A stretch of DNA of 64,000 nt from Vibrio sp. FE10 (lineage in GTDB: Bacteria > Pseudomonadota > Gammaproteobacteria > Enterobacterales > Vibrionaceae), in contig NZ_AP028068.1 in assembly GCF_030297155.1 (NCBI RefSeq), positions 1,426,001 through 1,490,000 on the forward strand. The letters are read 5' to 3'. The notes under the pieces were generated by a model. The model was given only the letters and a program-made list of their open reading frames with translations, did no database searches and was not told where the DNA came from. Shown piece after piece: positions 1-8,953 of the stretch. Numbering within the stretch: position 1 is the first letter of the stretch; each line of letters opens with the position of its first letter. The translations under genes were made by a program, and so were the position numbers.

Positions 1-313
1 TAAGCGACAATTTGCTGGGTATGAAGTACGTTCTCTCAGCCAGATGTTCGATAAGTCGCATGGTTTGCCCGGCAGAAAGTCGGCTCTGGCTACCACCATT
101 TTCAGGTTGAAGTTTTTCAGAGAGAACATAATCACTGAGCTGACGAGCAACGGTCGATTCGTGAATTCGAAGAGCTTGAGAAATCATAGTCTGACTCCAA
201 CCTTCAGACGCAAGTAAAACCGCTGTGATGCGGTCACGCACTGGACCATCACGAGTTGAATCGTGCATCTCTTCGAGTCGTTGTTTCTGTTGAGGAGTCA
301 GGATTATTTGCAT
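1..313 (-). pseudogene. IS630 transposase, N-terminal part, frameshifted
   Basis: Reading left from the ATG at 313 (a second in-frame ATG lies at 325), the frame encodes MQIILTPQQKQRLEEMHD and then a helix-turn-helix region (EGWSQTMISQALRIHESTVA) like that of the intact copy downstream. The reading matches the neighbour until about position 30. There the DNA is one base shorter than the homologous stretch near 1147, and the frame turns into unrelated residues, while the neighbour's QIVAY reappears in the shifted frame near positions 1-15. The gene is therefore probably inactive, unless the shift is programmed. The catalytic DDE part lies outside the window. Confidence 0.7.
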
Positions 314-373
314 GGTACGTAGCATGATCCTGATTTCATCGGAAATCAAGCATCTTCAATGACCACGGGTATA
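1..373 (-). mobile_element. IS630-family element, truncated by window edge
   Basis: The terminal inverted repeat, read on the minus strand, starts TATACCCGTGGTCATTGAAG at about 373. It matches the right end of the complete element at 394-1494. The stretch aligns throughout with positions 1116-1494 at roughly 80 percent identity by eye, so it is a related but distinct isoform and not a fresh duplicate. Only its transposase N-terminal end lies in the window. Confidence 0.8.
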
Positions 374-393
374 TAAGTTTAAATAACGATAAC

Positions 394-1494
394 TATACCG
401 AATCAACTTGAAGATGCAGGCTTGAGAATCTGAAAATTATCATTAATTCGAGATGTCAAAGAGCCTGCGATCTCTGGAAGAGTCACTGCAAAAAATTGGT
501 CTATTGCCTCCTTGAAGTCCCGTTTTCTTTTGAAGTAAACGTTGTTCCTCGACTTCTCATTCATTACTTTCCATAGCCGCTCTATTGGGTTGAGGTTTGG
601 GCTGTAAGGTGGAAGATAATGCAGTTCAATATTCAGGACAAACGCCGCATCTTTGACTAAGTCACTGCGGTGATACCCCGCACCATCTAAGATGATATGA
701 AGCTTATGGGTTAACGGATAACTCTCTCTTAACTTACAGAAAAAGCGAACAATCGTTTCACTGTTAATGTTCTCATAGTCGTGAACAATGGTTGCACCGA
801 TATCCGATAGGTTCAGTGCGCCAATAATGTTCAATCGGCTACGATTACCCGTTGTTTCAATCACTTTATCCTGACCAGTTCGTATCCAGCCACGAGATAT
901 TTTTGTTGATAGTGTTGGGTGAACTGCATCAATAAAGACTATCGATTCATCCTCGCCACAGCTTGCCTTTAGCGCTTCATAAGCCTCGATGAAAGCTTGT
1001 TGTTTTGCTTCATCAAATTTGTGTGGAACGCCTTTCGGCTGCTTGTAGCTAAAACCATTGTGGTGAAGCCATTTGTTCATACCAGAAACCGTGTAATCAA
1101 GTCCAAATGTCTCTTTAACGTAGGCGACAATTTGATGCGTGTGAGAATAGGTTTTCTCAGTCAAATGCTCGATTAGGTGCATGGTTTGAGTTGCAGAAAG
1201 CTTGCTTTGGCTTCCGCCATTTTCAGGCTTAAGTTTTTCAGAGAAAACATAATCACTGAGATGACGAGCAACAGTCGATTCGTGAATACGAAGAGCTTGT
1301 GAAATCATAGTCTGACTCCAGCCTTCAGAAGCCAGCAAAACAGCCTTAATACGGTCGCAGACCCGACTATCACGTTCAATGTCGTGCATTTGTTCGAGTT
1401 GTAGTTTCTGCTGAGGAGTCAGTGTAATTTTCATGGTTCGTAGCATGATCCTGATTTTAAAGAAAATCAAGCACCTTCAATGATCACGGGTATA
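394..1494 (-). mobile_element. Complete IS630-family insertion sequence
   Basis: About 1.1 kb. The ends form imperfect inverted repeats: left TATACCGAATCAACTTGAAG, and right, read on the minus strand, TATACCCGTGATCATTGAAG. Both ends abut TA, the target this family duplicates. It holds a single transposase gene on the minus strand. It lies 20 bp from the end of the partial copy on its left, and its right end is only 10 bp upstream of the start codon of the next gene (1505). The insertion therefore probably displaced that gene's original promoter. Confidence 0.85.
403..1446 (-). CDS. IS630-family transposase
   Basis: A DDE transposase of about 345 residues that cuts and joins the element ends at TA targets. 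An N-terminal helix-turn-helix region (WSQTMISQALRIHESTVARH) is followed by a DDE core. The first Asp is in FIDAVHPTLS, the second in HIILDGAGYH, and the Glu in the family-typical SPNLNPIERLWKVM near the C-terminus. Length and motifs are those of an intact IS630 enzyme. Start choice is uncertain: the frame is open to 1470, ATG codons lie at 1446 (MLRTM) and 1434 (MKITL), and both are conserved in the partial copy at 1-373. No convincing ribosome binding site separates them. The C-terminus ends 9 bp from the left inverted repeat, as expected for this compact family. Confidence 0.9.
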   Translation of the reverse strand: MLRTMKITLTPQQKLQLEQMHDIERDSRVCDRIKAVLLASEGWSQTMISQALRIHESTVARHLSDYVFSEKLKPENGGSQSKLSATQTMHLIEHLTEKTYSHTHQIVAYVKETFGLDYTVSGMNKWLHHNGFSYKQPKGVPHKFDEAKQQAFIEAYEALKASCGEDESIVFIDAVHPTLSTKISRGWIRTGQDKVIETTGNRSRLNIIGALNLSDIGATIVHDYENINSETIVRFFCKLRESYPLTHKLHIILDGAGYHRSDLVKDAAFVLNIELHYLPPYSPNLNPIERLWKVMNEKSRNNVYFKRKRDFKEAIDQFFAVTLPEIAGSLTSRINDNFQILKPASSS

Positions 1495-1504
1495 AGGCTT
1501 ATAA

Positions 1505-4099
1505 ATGAATTTTTCAAGAATCTACAACAGAAAAGTTGGCTTAGGTATTATTCTCGCTATCTCCTTTACACTTATTGGATGTAAAGGAGGTAACAATGAT
1601 GAAAACACCAGCAAAAATGATGATTCTACTATAAACACTTATGGAACGCTTTCTGCCCAAGATGCTACATTTTCAAGTGGATTTGTCGAATCTTATGAAG
1701 TTGATCTATCTTCTAAAGTTTTTTCATCTAGTGGTGGTGGTTTTTCTCTTACTGATGTCGAAGTGCTATCAGACGATAATCAATGCCAAATCCAATCTAT
1801 CACGCAAACAGGTTTTGTTATTAGTGGTGTTAATGCGAAAGTATGTAATTATCGATATCATGCCTCTCCAATAGCATCGACCTTGTTGATGCATAATGCT
1901 CAGTCGACAGAGGCGGATTTAGCGGGTGTTACTTCAAGTGTTGCGATTGCTAGAGTCGCTTTTAGTTCTGAACCAACAGCGACAGAACTAATGCCTATTA
2001 GTAGTACTGGTTTAATAAATGAGGAAATTCATGTCTCTTTAAAAGAAGAACTAGAGAAAGTTGGTATTAATTTGTCTGAAGAGTTTGTGCTAACGGAGGT
2101 CACTTCAGCATATGATTACTCAAGTACTGTTCAAGTTAATAGTGTAGATAGCCAAGTTATTGTTTATACGCCAGCGTTAGATTTTTCTGGTATTGATCGT
2201 GTACTTTACACCTTAGAGGATTCTTCTAACGGATTAGTTTTTATGGGCGTACTAGATATCGCTGTCGCTTACGAATTAAATTTTGGGTTTACCATTGACG
2301 AGGATATTGTTTACAAGGACACGATAATTGTAAATACAGATATTGATATTGATATTGGTGACTATGTAAAATCTGATGACGAAGATGATTATCAAGTGGT
2401 TTATGTAGGTTCTTTCAATGCTAATGTTGCGTCAAAAGACCCGTTGGATATAAGCAACAAAATTATTGTTTTTAACGCTACTTCTGCTGGATATCATTAT
2501 ATTAGTTTTGCGGTAAGTGATCATAATGGCGTTTACGATATGGGATTGATTCGCGTAAGCGTATCTGACCCAAACCAGTCAGCCAAATGGAATGATATTT
2601 CACATTTATTAGATTTATATACCAGCCCACTCACGGCATTGGATGCTGTGAGTAAAGATGTTCCTTATGATACTAAATTGATTGATAGTGCATACAATCC
2701 CGCAATTGATATGGCAGGGTTTCGCTATTCAACCTCTATAGCTTATTGTGAAACGATAGGTGGGACGGTTCCCACAGTCGAACAGCTTACACAAATGACA
2801 TCAGACATCAATGTACAGGTTTTACATAATTGGCCTACGCAAGCACAATATATCGCTTATGATGAATTGACCGAACAACCTATGTGGGTTGACTTAAGTG
2901 ATGGGGCATTTAGTTCGGGAGAACTTGATCCGGTAGAAGGTTACTATATTAGTTGCGTTAAACAAGGCTTGATTGAAGTATTGCCATCTTCGGACTCAGT
3001 AGTAGTGGCGGATGGAGTAGATGTTGGTTCTGTATTTGTCGAATTGAAACTTGGTGAAGAAGTAAGGCCAGATGCTGTTATCACTGTATCCGTATCTGGC
3101 TCAAATATTACGTTAGATAGCGATGCAGTAACTACAAATATTGATGGTATTGCAGAATTTAGGATGACCAGTTTAAAGGCTGAAACAGTGACATTGACTT
3201 TCGACGTAGGCGGTATTTTAGAGAGTTATGATATCAAGTTTATTGGTGATGAAAAAACTGCCGCAGTCTCATCGGAAGCAACGTTAAAACTAGACGGCGC
3301 ATTTTTCACTTCAGTAGAAGGTAATCAGGTAATCGCTACGTTGGTAGACCAAAACAGCAATCTGGTTGAAGGGTATTCTGTTCAAACGGAAGTAAGCTCT
3401 GAACTACACCCGGATACGGGCGAGTCTGTCGTTCCAATTATTGTTGAAGTGGATGCGAAAACGGATGTAAATGGAGAACAAATAACTCGTTTTAAATGGG
3501 ACCCAACGTATGCCACGCCAGGTACAGATATGGCTTTTGATGTGACATCATCTTACATTACAACAACGAATACAGAGACTAACAACGTCAGTCAGGTTGT
3601 TTTTACGTCTTATACGTGTGGTGGTACTGCCAATGATGATGACATGTTTAGCGCAACTAACATTTGTGTCAAAATTGCTAAAGCGGATGGGAAACTATTT
3701 ACAGGAACCCCGAATATCAACTTCCTAAATTCATTAAATTATGATGGTTACTCTGCAACTTTCAAGGAAAACAACAACAACGGTCCTAAAGGACAGGACG
3801 CGGAAGTACCTTTTGCACGTTTTACTTACAGCGAAGCTGAAAACTTATGTGTGTTTTATAATTCACTAAACCTGTACGGCAGATCTGATTGGGCCGTTCC
3901 TGATTACGATGAACTGTTCAACCTGTATGAGACTTATGGTTCTCTTTATACAAGTAAAGGTTGGGCGACATGGTATCGCTATTGGACGTCATCGGTATAT
4001 AATGCTAATCAGAACTATTTCATGCGTATTCGTAATGGTGATGGTGGTGCTAGCAATAAGAACGATAGTGTTTACGCCTCTTGTGTGTCACGAAATTAA
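1505..4099 (+). CDS. Large Ig-like, DUF1566-like lipoprotein
   Basis: An 864-residue surface lipoprotein of unknown ligand. Residues 1-26 form a lipoprotein signal ending in the lipobox LIGC, followed by an Asp/Asn/Ser-rich linker. The middle contains cadherin/Ig-like beta-rich stretches, with an invasin-type (Big_1-like) pair at about 490-690. Two segments look like DUF1566/Lcl-type modules: about 400-490, ending YYISCVKQG, and the C-terminus, with GRSDWAVPDYDEL, YWTSSVY and YASCVSRN. Together these suggest an adhesin or matrix-binding protein. The start codon lies 10 bp after an IS630 end, with no clear ribosome binding site, so expression may depend on the element. A terminator follows. 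Domain assignments are by pattern and would need a profile search. Confidence 0.8.
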   Translation: MNFSRIYNRKVGLGIILAISFTLIGCKGGNNDENTSKNDDSTINTYGTLSAQDATFSSGFVESYEVDLSSKVFSSSGGGFSLTDVEVLSDDNQCQIQSITQTGFVISGVNAKVCNYRYHASPIASTLLMHNAQSTEADLAGVTSSVAIARVAFSSEPTATELMPISSTGLINEEIHVSLKEELEKVGINLSEEFVLTEVTSAYDYSSTVQVNSVDSQVIVYTPALDFSGIDRVLYTLEDSSNGLVFMGVLDIAVAYELNFGFTIDEDIVYKDTIIVNTDIDIDIGDYVKSDDEDDYQVVYVGSFNANVASKDPLDISNKIIVFNATSAGYHYISFAVSDHNGVYDMGLIRVSVSDPNQSAKWNDISHLLDLYTSPLTALDAVSKDVPYDTKLIDSAYNPAIDMAGFRYSTSIAYCETIGGTVPTVEQLTQMTSDINVQVLHNWPTQAQYIAYDELTEQPMWVDLSDGAFSSGELDPVEGYYISCVKQGLIEVLPSSDSVVVADGVDVGSVFVELKLGEEVRPDAVITVSVSGSNITLDSDAVTTNIDGIAEFRMTSLKAETVTLTFDVGGILESYDIKFIGDEKTAAVSSEATLKLDGAFFTSVEGNQVIATLVDQNSNLVEGYSVQTEVSSELHPDTGESVVPIIVEVDAKTDVNGEQITRFKWDPTYATPGTDMAFDVTSSYITTTNTETNNVSQVVFTSYTCGGTANDDDMFSATNICVKIAKADGKLFTGTPNINFLNSLNYDGYSATFKENNNNGPKGQDAEVPFARFTYSEAENLCVFYNSLNLYGRSDWAVPDYDELFNLYETYGSLYTSKGWATWYRYWTSSVYNANQNYFMRIRNGDGGASNKNDSVYASCVSRN

Positions 4100-4120
4100 T
4101 ATATTTCAATTATGAATTGA

Positions 4121-4144
4121 ATGGCCCGTCGGGCCATTTTTGTG
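4121..4144 (+). terminator. Rho-independent terminator after the lipoprotein gene
   Basis: ATGGCCCG-T-CGGGCCAT forms a compact GC-rich hairpin followed by TTTTTG. It lies 22 bp past the stop codon at 4099. Confidence 0.85.
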
Positions 4145-4772
4145 ATCAATAAAGAATTAGATCACGTTTCGATCATTTAAACATAACAAGGTCTATTTTT
4201 AAGTAGACTATTCATAATGACTATTTGCGTTTATTTATCGTTAAGTTTTATGAGTGGAGGTGGTTATACGCCCATTTATGTCTAATACGGGAAATGATTA
4301 CTGGGGTCATAATTGTTAGGGAAGTGCTTATGTGGTTAGATGAAGTCGTAAAGCTGATATAAACATTTTACTGAAGTGCAGTTATACTGGCTCGATAGGC
4401 GTCATATCAAAGCAGAAGTGGATTGATTCGTAGTAAAAATCGGTACATGGACAAAATTTAAGGTAAGTAAACATCAGAAAACTAATCTATAAGTACCAAG
4501 TATGCCTCCGACCTACATTCATTTATAGATCTTCCCTATGCTTAAGCAACTCTCAACTTTATTCATTTTCATGTATGTTCTATTGACAATGTGTTACATC
4601 TAAAGGCAACAGTATGCAGTTAATCAACGTGATATTTTTAATCAGATCAGGGTGATCTTGTAATAGGAGAAACCACTAGTAGATTTGAACTGATAATAGT
4701 AGATAAACAACAAAATTGCGTGTCGTTTTAATCTGAACATGTCTAAATTCAAGCTCTCTTAGTTTTGTTACC
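4145..4772. other. AT-rich intergenic stretch, no gene seen
   Basis: About 630 bp of AT-rich DNA between a rightward terminator and a leftward gene end. No frame longer than a few tens of codons carries a plausible start. No RNA gene or clear repeat is seen. A small GTCTA/TAGAC hairpin near 4190 is too weak to call. It may be decayed accessory DNA. Confidence 0.4.
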
Positions 4773-5093
4773 TCAACTAAAGGAGCTTGAACCAGTTTTA
4801 AAATTTAAGCTGTAGCCAACACGATAGATAGTGGTTATCTCCAAAAAATCACCAAGTATCGCTAGTTTTTTTCTTAGTGTCATAATTACCATGTTTAATG
4901 AATTTTCCCCTACGTAAGAATCAGGCCAACCAACTTGGGTTAAATGCTCTTTGGTTAAATGTACCTCGCTATGAGCAAGCAATTCTCTTAAAATTAAGAA
5001 TTCACTTCGACTAAATCGCTTACTTATGGTTTTATTTTCCTTAGGGTCAAAGAGCTCTGCTTTCAACGATCCTTCATGTAATTGTAATTTCAT
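4773..5093 (-). CDS. Stand-alone winged-helix (OmpR/ToxR-type) DNA-binding protein
   Basis: 106 residues forming essentially one Trans_reg_C winged helix. Visible marks are FSRSEFLILRELLAHSEVHL (helix 1 and the loop), LTKEHLTQVGWPDSYVGENS (helix 2 and turn), LNMVIMTLRKKL (recognition helix) and TIYRVGYSLNF (wing with the usual RGxGY-like turn, here YRVGY). There is no receiver domain and no membrane segment, unlike OmpR/PhoB or ToxR/CadC proteins of 220-500 residues. It could bind DNA constitutively or pair with a partner. It lies next to a small secreted protein and a phosphorelay cluster, so a role in regulating the accessory segment is a reasonable guess. ATG at 5093. Confidence 0.75.
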   Translation of the reverse strand: MKLQLHEGSLKAELFDPKENKTISKRFSRSEFLILRELLAHSEVHLTKEHLTQVGWPDSYVGENSLNMVIMTLRKKLAILGDFLEITTIYRVGYSLNFKTGSSSFS

Positions 5094-5214
5094 TTTCTAT
5101 AACACCAGATTCTTATAATTGAGAACTATTATTCAGCGGTTTATACTCACTAACAATGTCTGCTATTAGTTATCATCTCGTGTAATGCCTAGTTTGGTTT
5201 CTTGTACTATCACG

Positions 5215-5451
5215 TTATATATTGAACGAAATGATACTTATTTTCGTTAACTCTTTAGGCCGCGTGCTACTGATAAACTCAGAATGGCATTTGGTCTTAA
5301 GCTCTTCTACGTTTGTCTGATTGCTAACCGGATTTGATGCACAATCTAATGTTGGAACCTTACCAACCCACCTGACAGTAGCCTTTGAAGCAGATACATC
5401 AAATGAAAATAAAATCGTTAATACAGTTATTACAAATAGGTATGAGTTCAT
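5215..5451 (-). CDS. Small secreted protein of unknown function
   Basis: About 78 residues starting MNSYLFVITVLTILFSF, a clear Sec signal peptide with likely cleavage after DVSA. The mature part of about 60 residues starts SKATVRWVGKVPTLDC and has two cysteines, which could form one disulfide in the periplasm. The frame extends upstream to a GTG at 5460 and an ATG at 5454. The ATG at 5451 is best spaced (6 bases) from AAGGTG. It lies on the same strand as the winged-helix gene, 121 bp upstream of it, and could share its transcript. I do not recognise the family. The WVGKVP stretch recalls small fimbria-like periplasmic proteins, but that is weak. Confidence 0.6.
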   Translation of the reverse strand: MNSYLFVITVLTILFSFDVSASKATVRWVGKVPTLDCASNPVSNQTNVEELKTKCHSEFISSTRPKELTKISIISFNI

Positions 5452-5460
5452 CATAGGCAC

Positions 5461-5945
5461 CTTGTTTTATTGTTTTTGTTGAATGCCAAGTATGGGCGTT
5501 GATCTAGCAAACCGTAAAATAAATAGTTATAAATATTTATTTGAAGAATGAAGCCGAGGAGGTGTTAAGTAAACGGATTGTTTTAAGGTGATGGAGTTGT
5601 CGTCGAATGGTTTCAACATCACGGAACAGGTTAAGTTTCAAATGGTGGCATCTGCCGTGGCGCTAGTATTCAATTGTTTTAGATTATCTAATCTAGAAAT
5701 CATATTGTGCATGCACACTGTTTAAAATAAATATTTGTACGACTAAAAATACAAGGTATCTAGCGCCGCGTATCCAATATTCGGCCAAAATAAACTTCAA
5801 ATAGTGGCTGGTTTTAGAAATTACCATTTATTCAATAAGACCATAGAAGGGCATTATTAATATAAATTTTCAGAAAGTGCCATTATGCAAGTAAGTAAAA
5901 TAAAAATACTTAGATGCTATATTTTTTTGAAGAATGTGAGTCAAA
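5461..5945. other. Intergenic, probable promoter region of the signalling cluster
   Basis: 485 bp between the leftward secreted-protein gene and the rightward phosphorelay cluster, so promoters for both must lie here. It is AT-rich. A 44-codon frame at 5591-5725 (starting MELSSNGFNITEQ, with AAGG only 2 bases upstream) is present but has no supporting feature. No operator-like dyad stands out. Confidence 0.35.
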
Positions 5946-6290
5946 ATGTCAGTTCAATTATCATGGTCAGGTCGAATAATGATGTATGTTATCGATGAAA
6001 ATTTATTTACGAAAGCTATCGGTGTCAGTTATCAATCTCCACAAGGAAAAAGGTTTCGTCAGATTGCGATAAGAAGCCTGCAGAAGGTCGAACAAGATAT
6101 CGCACATAACCAAGAGTCTACTAAACATCTTGCTCATCGTATTAGAGGCATAGCACTATCATGTGGTGTTGTCGACATCGGAAGAATTTGTTCAAAGATA
6201 GAGCTATATGATTCAGTCATTAGTGATCATTTGGCACAAAAAGCATTAAAAGATAGCGTTAATATATTGATCCATCTTTGTGAAGAATAG
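5946..6290 (+). CDS. Histidine phosphotransfer (HPt) protein
   Basis: 114 residues, nearly all one helical HPt domain. The phosphorylatable histidine is His64 in HLAHRIRGIALSCGVVDI, matching the HPt consensus AHxLKGxAxxxG. In such systems HPt proteins carry phosphate from the receiver of a hybrid kinase to a final response regulator. The next gene is a hybrid kinase without its own HPt domain. The downstream receiver-EAL protein is the obvious final acceptor. Its stop codon lies just before the best kinase start, so the two are tightly coupled. The upstream ribosome binding site is poor. ATG codons at residues 12 and 13 are alternative starts. Confidence 0.8.
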   Translation: MSVQLSWSGRIMMYVIDENLFTKAIGVSYQSPQGKRFRQIAIRSLQKVEQDIAHNQESTKHLAHRIRGIALSCGVVDIGRICSKIELYDSVISDHLAQKALKDSVNILIHLCEE

Positions 6291-6300
6291 GGGGTGTAAA

Positions 6301-8637
6301 TTGTTATTAAAAAATAGAATTATTATGATGAACGCTTCAATATTAGTGATTTTTGTGGCCCTACTTATCTATTCAGCATTTCAAATAGTTCAAATAACTT
6401 CAAAAAATCAGTTTGAAGACATAAGAGAAAGTATAATCAGTTATAACGAACAGTTACTTTTGACTTTTGTTAAATCGCAAAGTATTACTTTAAATAAGGA
6501 TATACAATTAATCAGTGAAGAAATTCATCATGTGTCTCTGGACTTTGCTCATGATTTTTCTGATGAAAAAAAAACGGATGAATTACGTAACAATCAAATT
6601 ACTCTTTTGAATAATAATCTTAAGTCTTTTATTAATAATGTTAGTTTTATTGATATGAACAATAATGTAGAGACGGTTATTAATGATGGCGTGTTGGAAA
6701 ACTTTAAAAATAAAGTCAACCTAGAAAAGCTTAAAAAATATCAAGATTTTTATATAGAAAAAAGAGTTTATAGAAGATCTATCGATAAGTTTTTCATGTA
6801 TATAAAGCCAGAGCACTGGGCCAATTCCTTGCTGAAGTTTGAATTAAATTTAGATTATTTTTCTGACTCATTGACTTTTGAAGATATGATAGAAAAGCTA
6901 CAATATCGCTATTTCTTAGTGGATGATCAAGGGAATTTGATTGCTTCCAATTTAAGACAAAACGCTATATCTATTATGGAACATAATATACCATTAGAAA
7001 AACCAATGTCGAATGTTGCTAATAAAATAATGTCGAATGGTACAGGAAGCTTTTCAATTAATACGGACGAAGGTGTTTACAACATCACTTTTTTTAAAAA
7101 TGAAAACACAGCTTGGCGATTAATTTTGGTTACACCTGAGTCTGTTGTTCGATCTAGCTTCTCAACAACCAAAGAACTACTTCTTTCAGAAGATGGTTTG
7201 TTATTGGAAAAATTGTTCATTTCCACAATTGCGCTTTTGCTGTTATCTCTGTCCTTCAACTATGTAGCAATTAACCGACTTATAGCCCCGATTTCAAAGC
7301 TTATTGACCAAGCGAGGTCTCTCAAACGAAGAGATTTTACTAAAGCTACTAGTCTTGTACTCAGTAATGGTGATGAAATAGAACAACTATCGAAAGCTTA
7401 TTGTGAAGCTGGGGAGCAAATTAAAGTGCTTATCGAAGGCTTAGAAAGTGAAGTTGATGAGCGAACAAACCAATATGAGATAGCAACTAAAAAAGCAAAA
7501 GAAGCAAATAAGCATAAGTCGATATTGCTATCGAATGTCTCTCATGAAATACGCACACCGCTTAATGCTATCATTGGTTATACTTATATGTTGAATAAGA
7601 GTGGTGCTATGGACTTAAAACATAAGTGCCACTTGGATGGAATATCCGCAGCTAGTCATACTATCCTTAGTATTGTTAACGATTTACTCGATTTGGAACG
7701 AGTTCAGGCATCAAACTATACTTTACATTCAAAATTAGTTTCATTACCTAAGCTACTTGATGATATTGAAATGACATTTTCACTACTCGCAGTAAATAAG
7801 GAGTTAGAATTAATTGTTCAAAGTGTAGGTATAGGTTATTCATCAACCATATATATTGATGAGTTGAGATTTAAGCAGGCGATTAGTAATATAATTTCAA
7901 ATGCGATAAAATTTACAAACCAAGGAAGAGTAGTACTAACGGTATCAGTCGAAATGCATCAAGGTAATAAAAAAATAGTTTTCTCAATTGATGATACAGG
8001 GGTTGGTATTCCTGAAAATAAAATTGAATCAATATTCAATAATTTTGAACAAGTAAATCATGATGACCAGCAATTTGGTTTTGGACTTGGATTAGCTATT
8101 ACACGTGCTATTGTTGAACTTATGGAAGGCGTGATAACGGTAGCTAGCGAAGTAGGTAAAGGTACTGGTTTCAAAATATATTTGCCTATTGATATCCTTT
8201 ATGAAGCGAATTTGATTTCGGACATCCCTATAGCTAGGGATACGGTTACCACCAGAAGACATAATTACTCGGAAATGAAAGCCTTAGTAGTAGATGATGT
8301 TGAGTTTAATCGAGAGATCCTACAATTTCACCTGAATGAGTATGGGTTTCAATGCATTCTAGCGAGTAGTGGTCAAGAAGCTCTTGAACTTATTAAAGAT
8401 CAAAAGTTTGATGTTGTATTGACGGATATTTCAATGCCCAAAATGGGTGGTATAGAGTTAGCAACAAGATTGAAAGATCTTCAACATGATTTACCTATAA
8501 TAGCGGTTACAGCAAGAGCTACGGTTCAAGAGGAATCCCGAATGAATCAGTACTTTGATTGTTATTTGACTAAGCCTATTGACGAGATGGCTCTGACTAA
8601 TGCTTTGAATTGTTCTCTCTTTGGAGGTTCTTGTTAG
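6301..8637 (+). CDS. Hybrid sensor histidine kinase
   Basis: About 778 residues. Membrane segment 1 lies at about 7-30, a roughly 270-residue extracytoplasmic sensor follows, then membrane segment 2 at about 299-323, a HAMP-like linker and a short coiled coil. The HisKA box has His415 (NVSHEIRTPLNAIIGY). The ATPase has N box NIISNAIKFT, G1 DDTGVGIP and G2 FGFGLGLAI. The C-terminal receiver has Asp709 in VLTDISMPKMGG and Lys in LTKPI. It autophosphorylates and passes phosphate to its own receiver, then probably through the HPt protein encoded just upstream. The frame opens with GTG at 6280, but TTG at 6301 has a GGGGG site 6 bases upstream and is the likelier start. The sensor domain is not recognised, so the signal is unknown. 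Confidence 0.88.
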   Translation: MLLKNRIIMMNASILVIFVALLIYSAFQIVQITSKNQFEDIRESIISYNEQLLLTFVKSQSITLNKDIQLISEEIHHVSLDFAHDFSDEKKTDELRNNQITLLNNNLKSFINNVSFIDMNNNVETVINDGVLENFKNKVNLEKLKKYQDFYIEKRVYRRSIDKFFMYIKPEHWANSLLKFELNLDYFSDSLTFEDMIEKLQYRYFLVDDQGNLIASNLRQNAISIMEHNIPLEKPMSNVANKIMSNGTGSFSINTDEGVYNITFFKNENTAWRLILVTPESVVRSSFSTTKELLLSEDGLLLEKLFISTIALLLLSLSFNYVAINRLIAPISKLIDQARSLKRRDFTKATSLVLSNGDEIEQLSKAYCEAGEQIKVLIEGLESEVDERTNQYEIATKKAKEANKHKSILLSNVSHEIRTPLNAIIGYTYMLNKSGAMDLKHKCHLDGISAASHTILSIVNDLLDLERVQASNYTLHSKLVSLPKLLDDIEMTFSLLAVNKELELIVQSVGIGYSSTIYIDELRFKQAISNIISNAIKFTNQGRVVLTVSVEMHQGNKKIVFSIDDTGVGIPENKIESIFNNFEQVNHDDQQFGFGLGLAITRAIVELMEGVITVASEVGKGTGFKIYLPIDILYEANLISDIPIARDTVTTRRHNYSEMKALVVDDVEFNREILQFHLNEYGFQCILASSGQEALELIKDQKFDVVLTDISMPKMGGIELATRLKDLQHDLPIIAVTARATVQEESRMNQYFDCYLTKPIDEMALTNALNCSLFGGSC

Positions 8638-8950
8638 TCGAAAGTTTGGCGTCATTAGTATTGTTTACGTATTACAAGTAGATCAATATTAACTATATTT
8701 TCAATTAGATCTTAAGTCTCCATGAACTGCAGGGTTTGACACGTTTTTATGTTAGTCAATAACGGTTCTTTGGTTTTTAAAATCAGATTCAATTTATATA
8801 CTCTTATAATCGTATGCGTTAATGGACTAGTTTGCTGCGTCGCTTTGCTTTTTTGGGCATTTTGTAAAAATAAAATTCATACTTGCCCTTAGCTTGCTGT
8901 CAAAAATAAATAAAAATAAGCTAAGTAAACGTTGAAATGAGAGGAATTAA
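8638..8950. other. Intergenic before the XRE regulator
   Basis: 313 bp of AT-rich DNA with no hairpin terminator visible after the kinase gene and no gene. It probably contains a separate promoter for the regulator at 8954, although no clean -35/-10 pair is seen. Confidence 0.35.
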
Positions 8951-8953
8951 TTG

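Noticed and set aside
5591..5725. 44-codon frame starting MELSSNGFNITEQ with AAGG before it
   Set aside because: Spacing of the purine stretch is too short (2 bases), the composition is not convincing, and no neighbour or repeat supports it.
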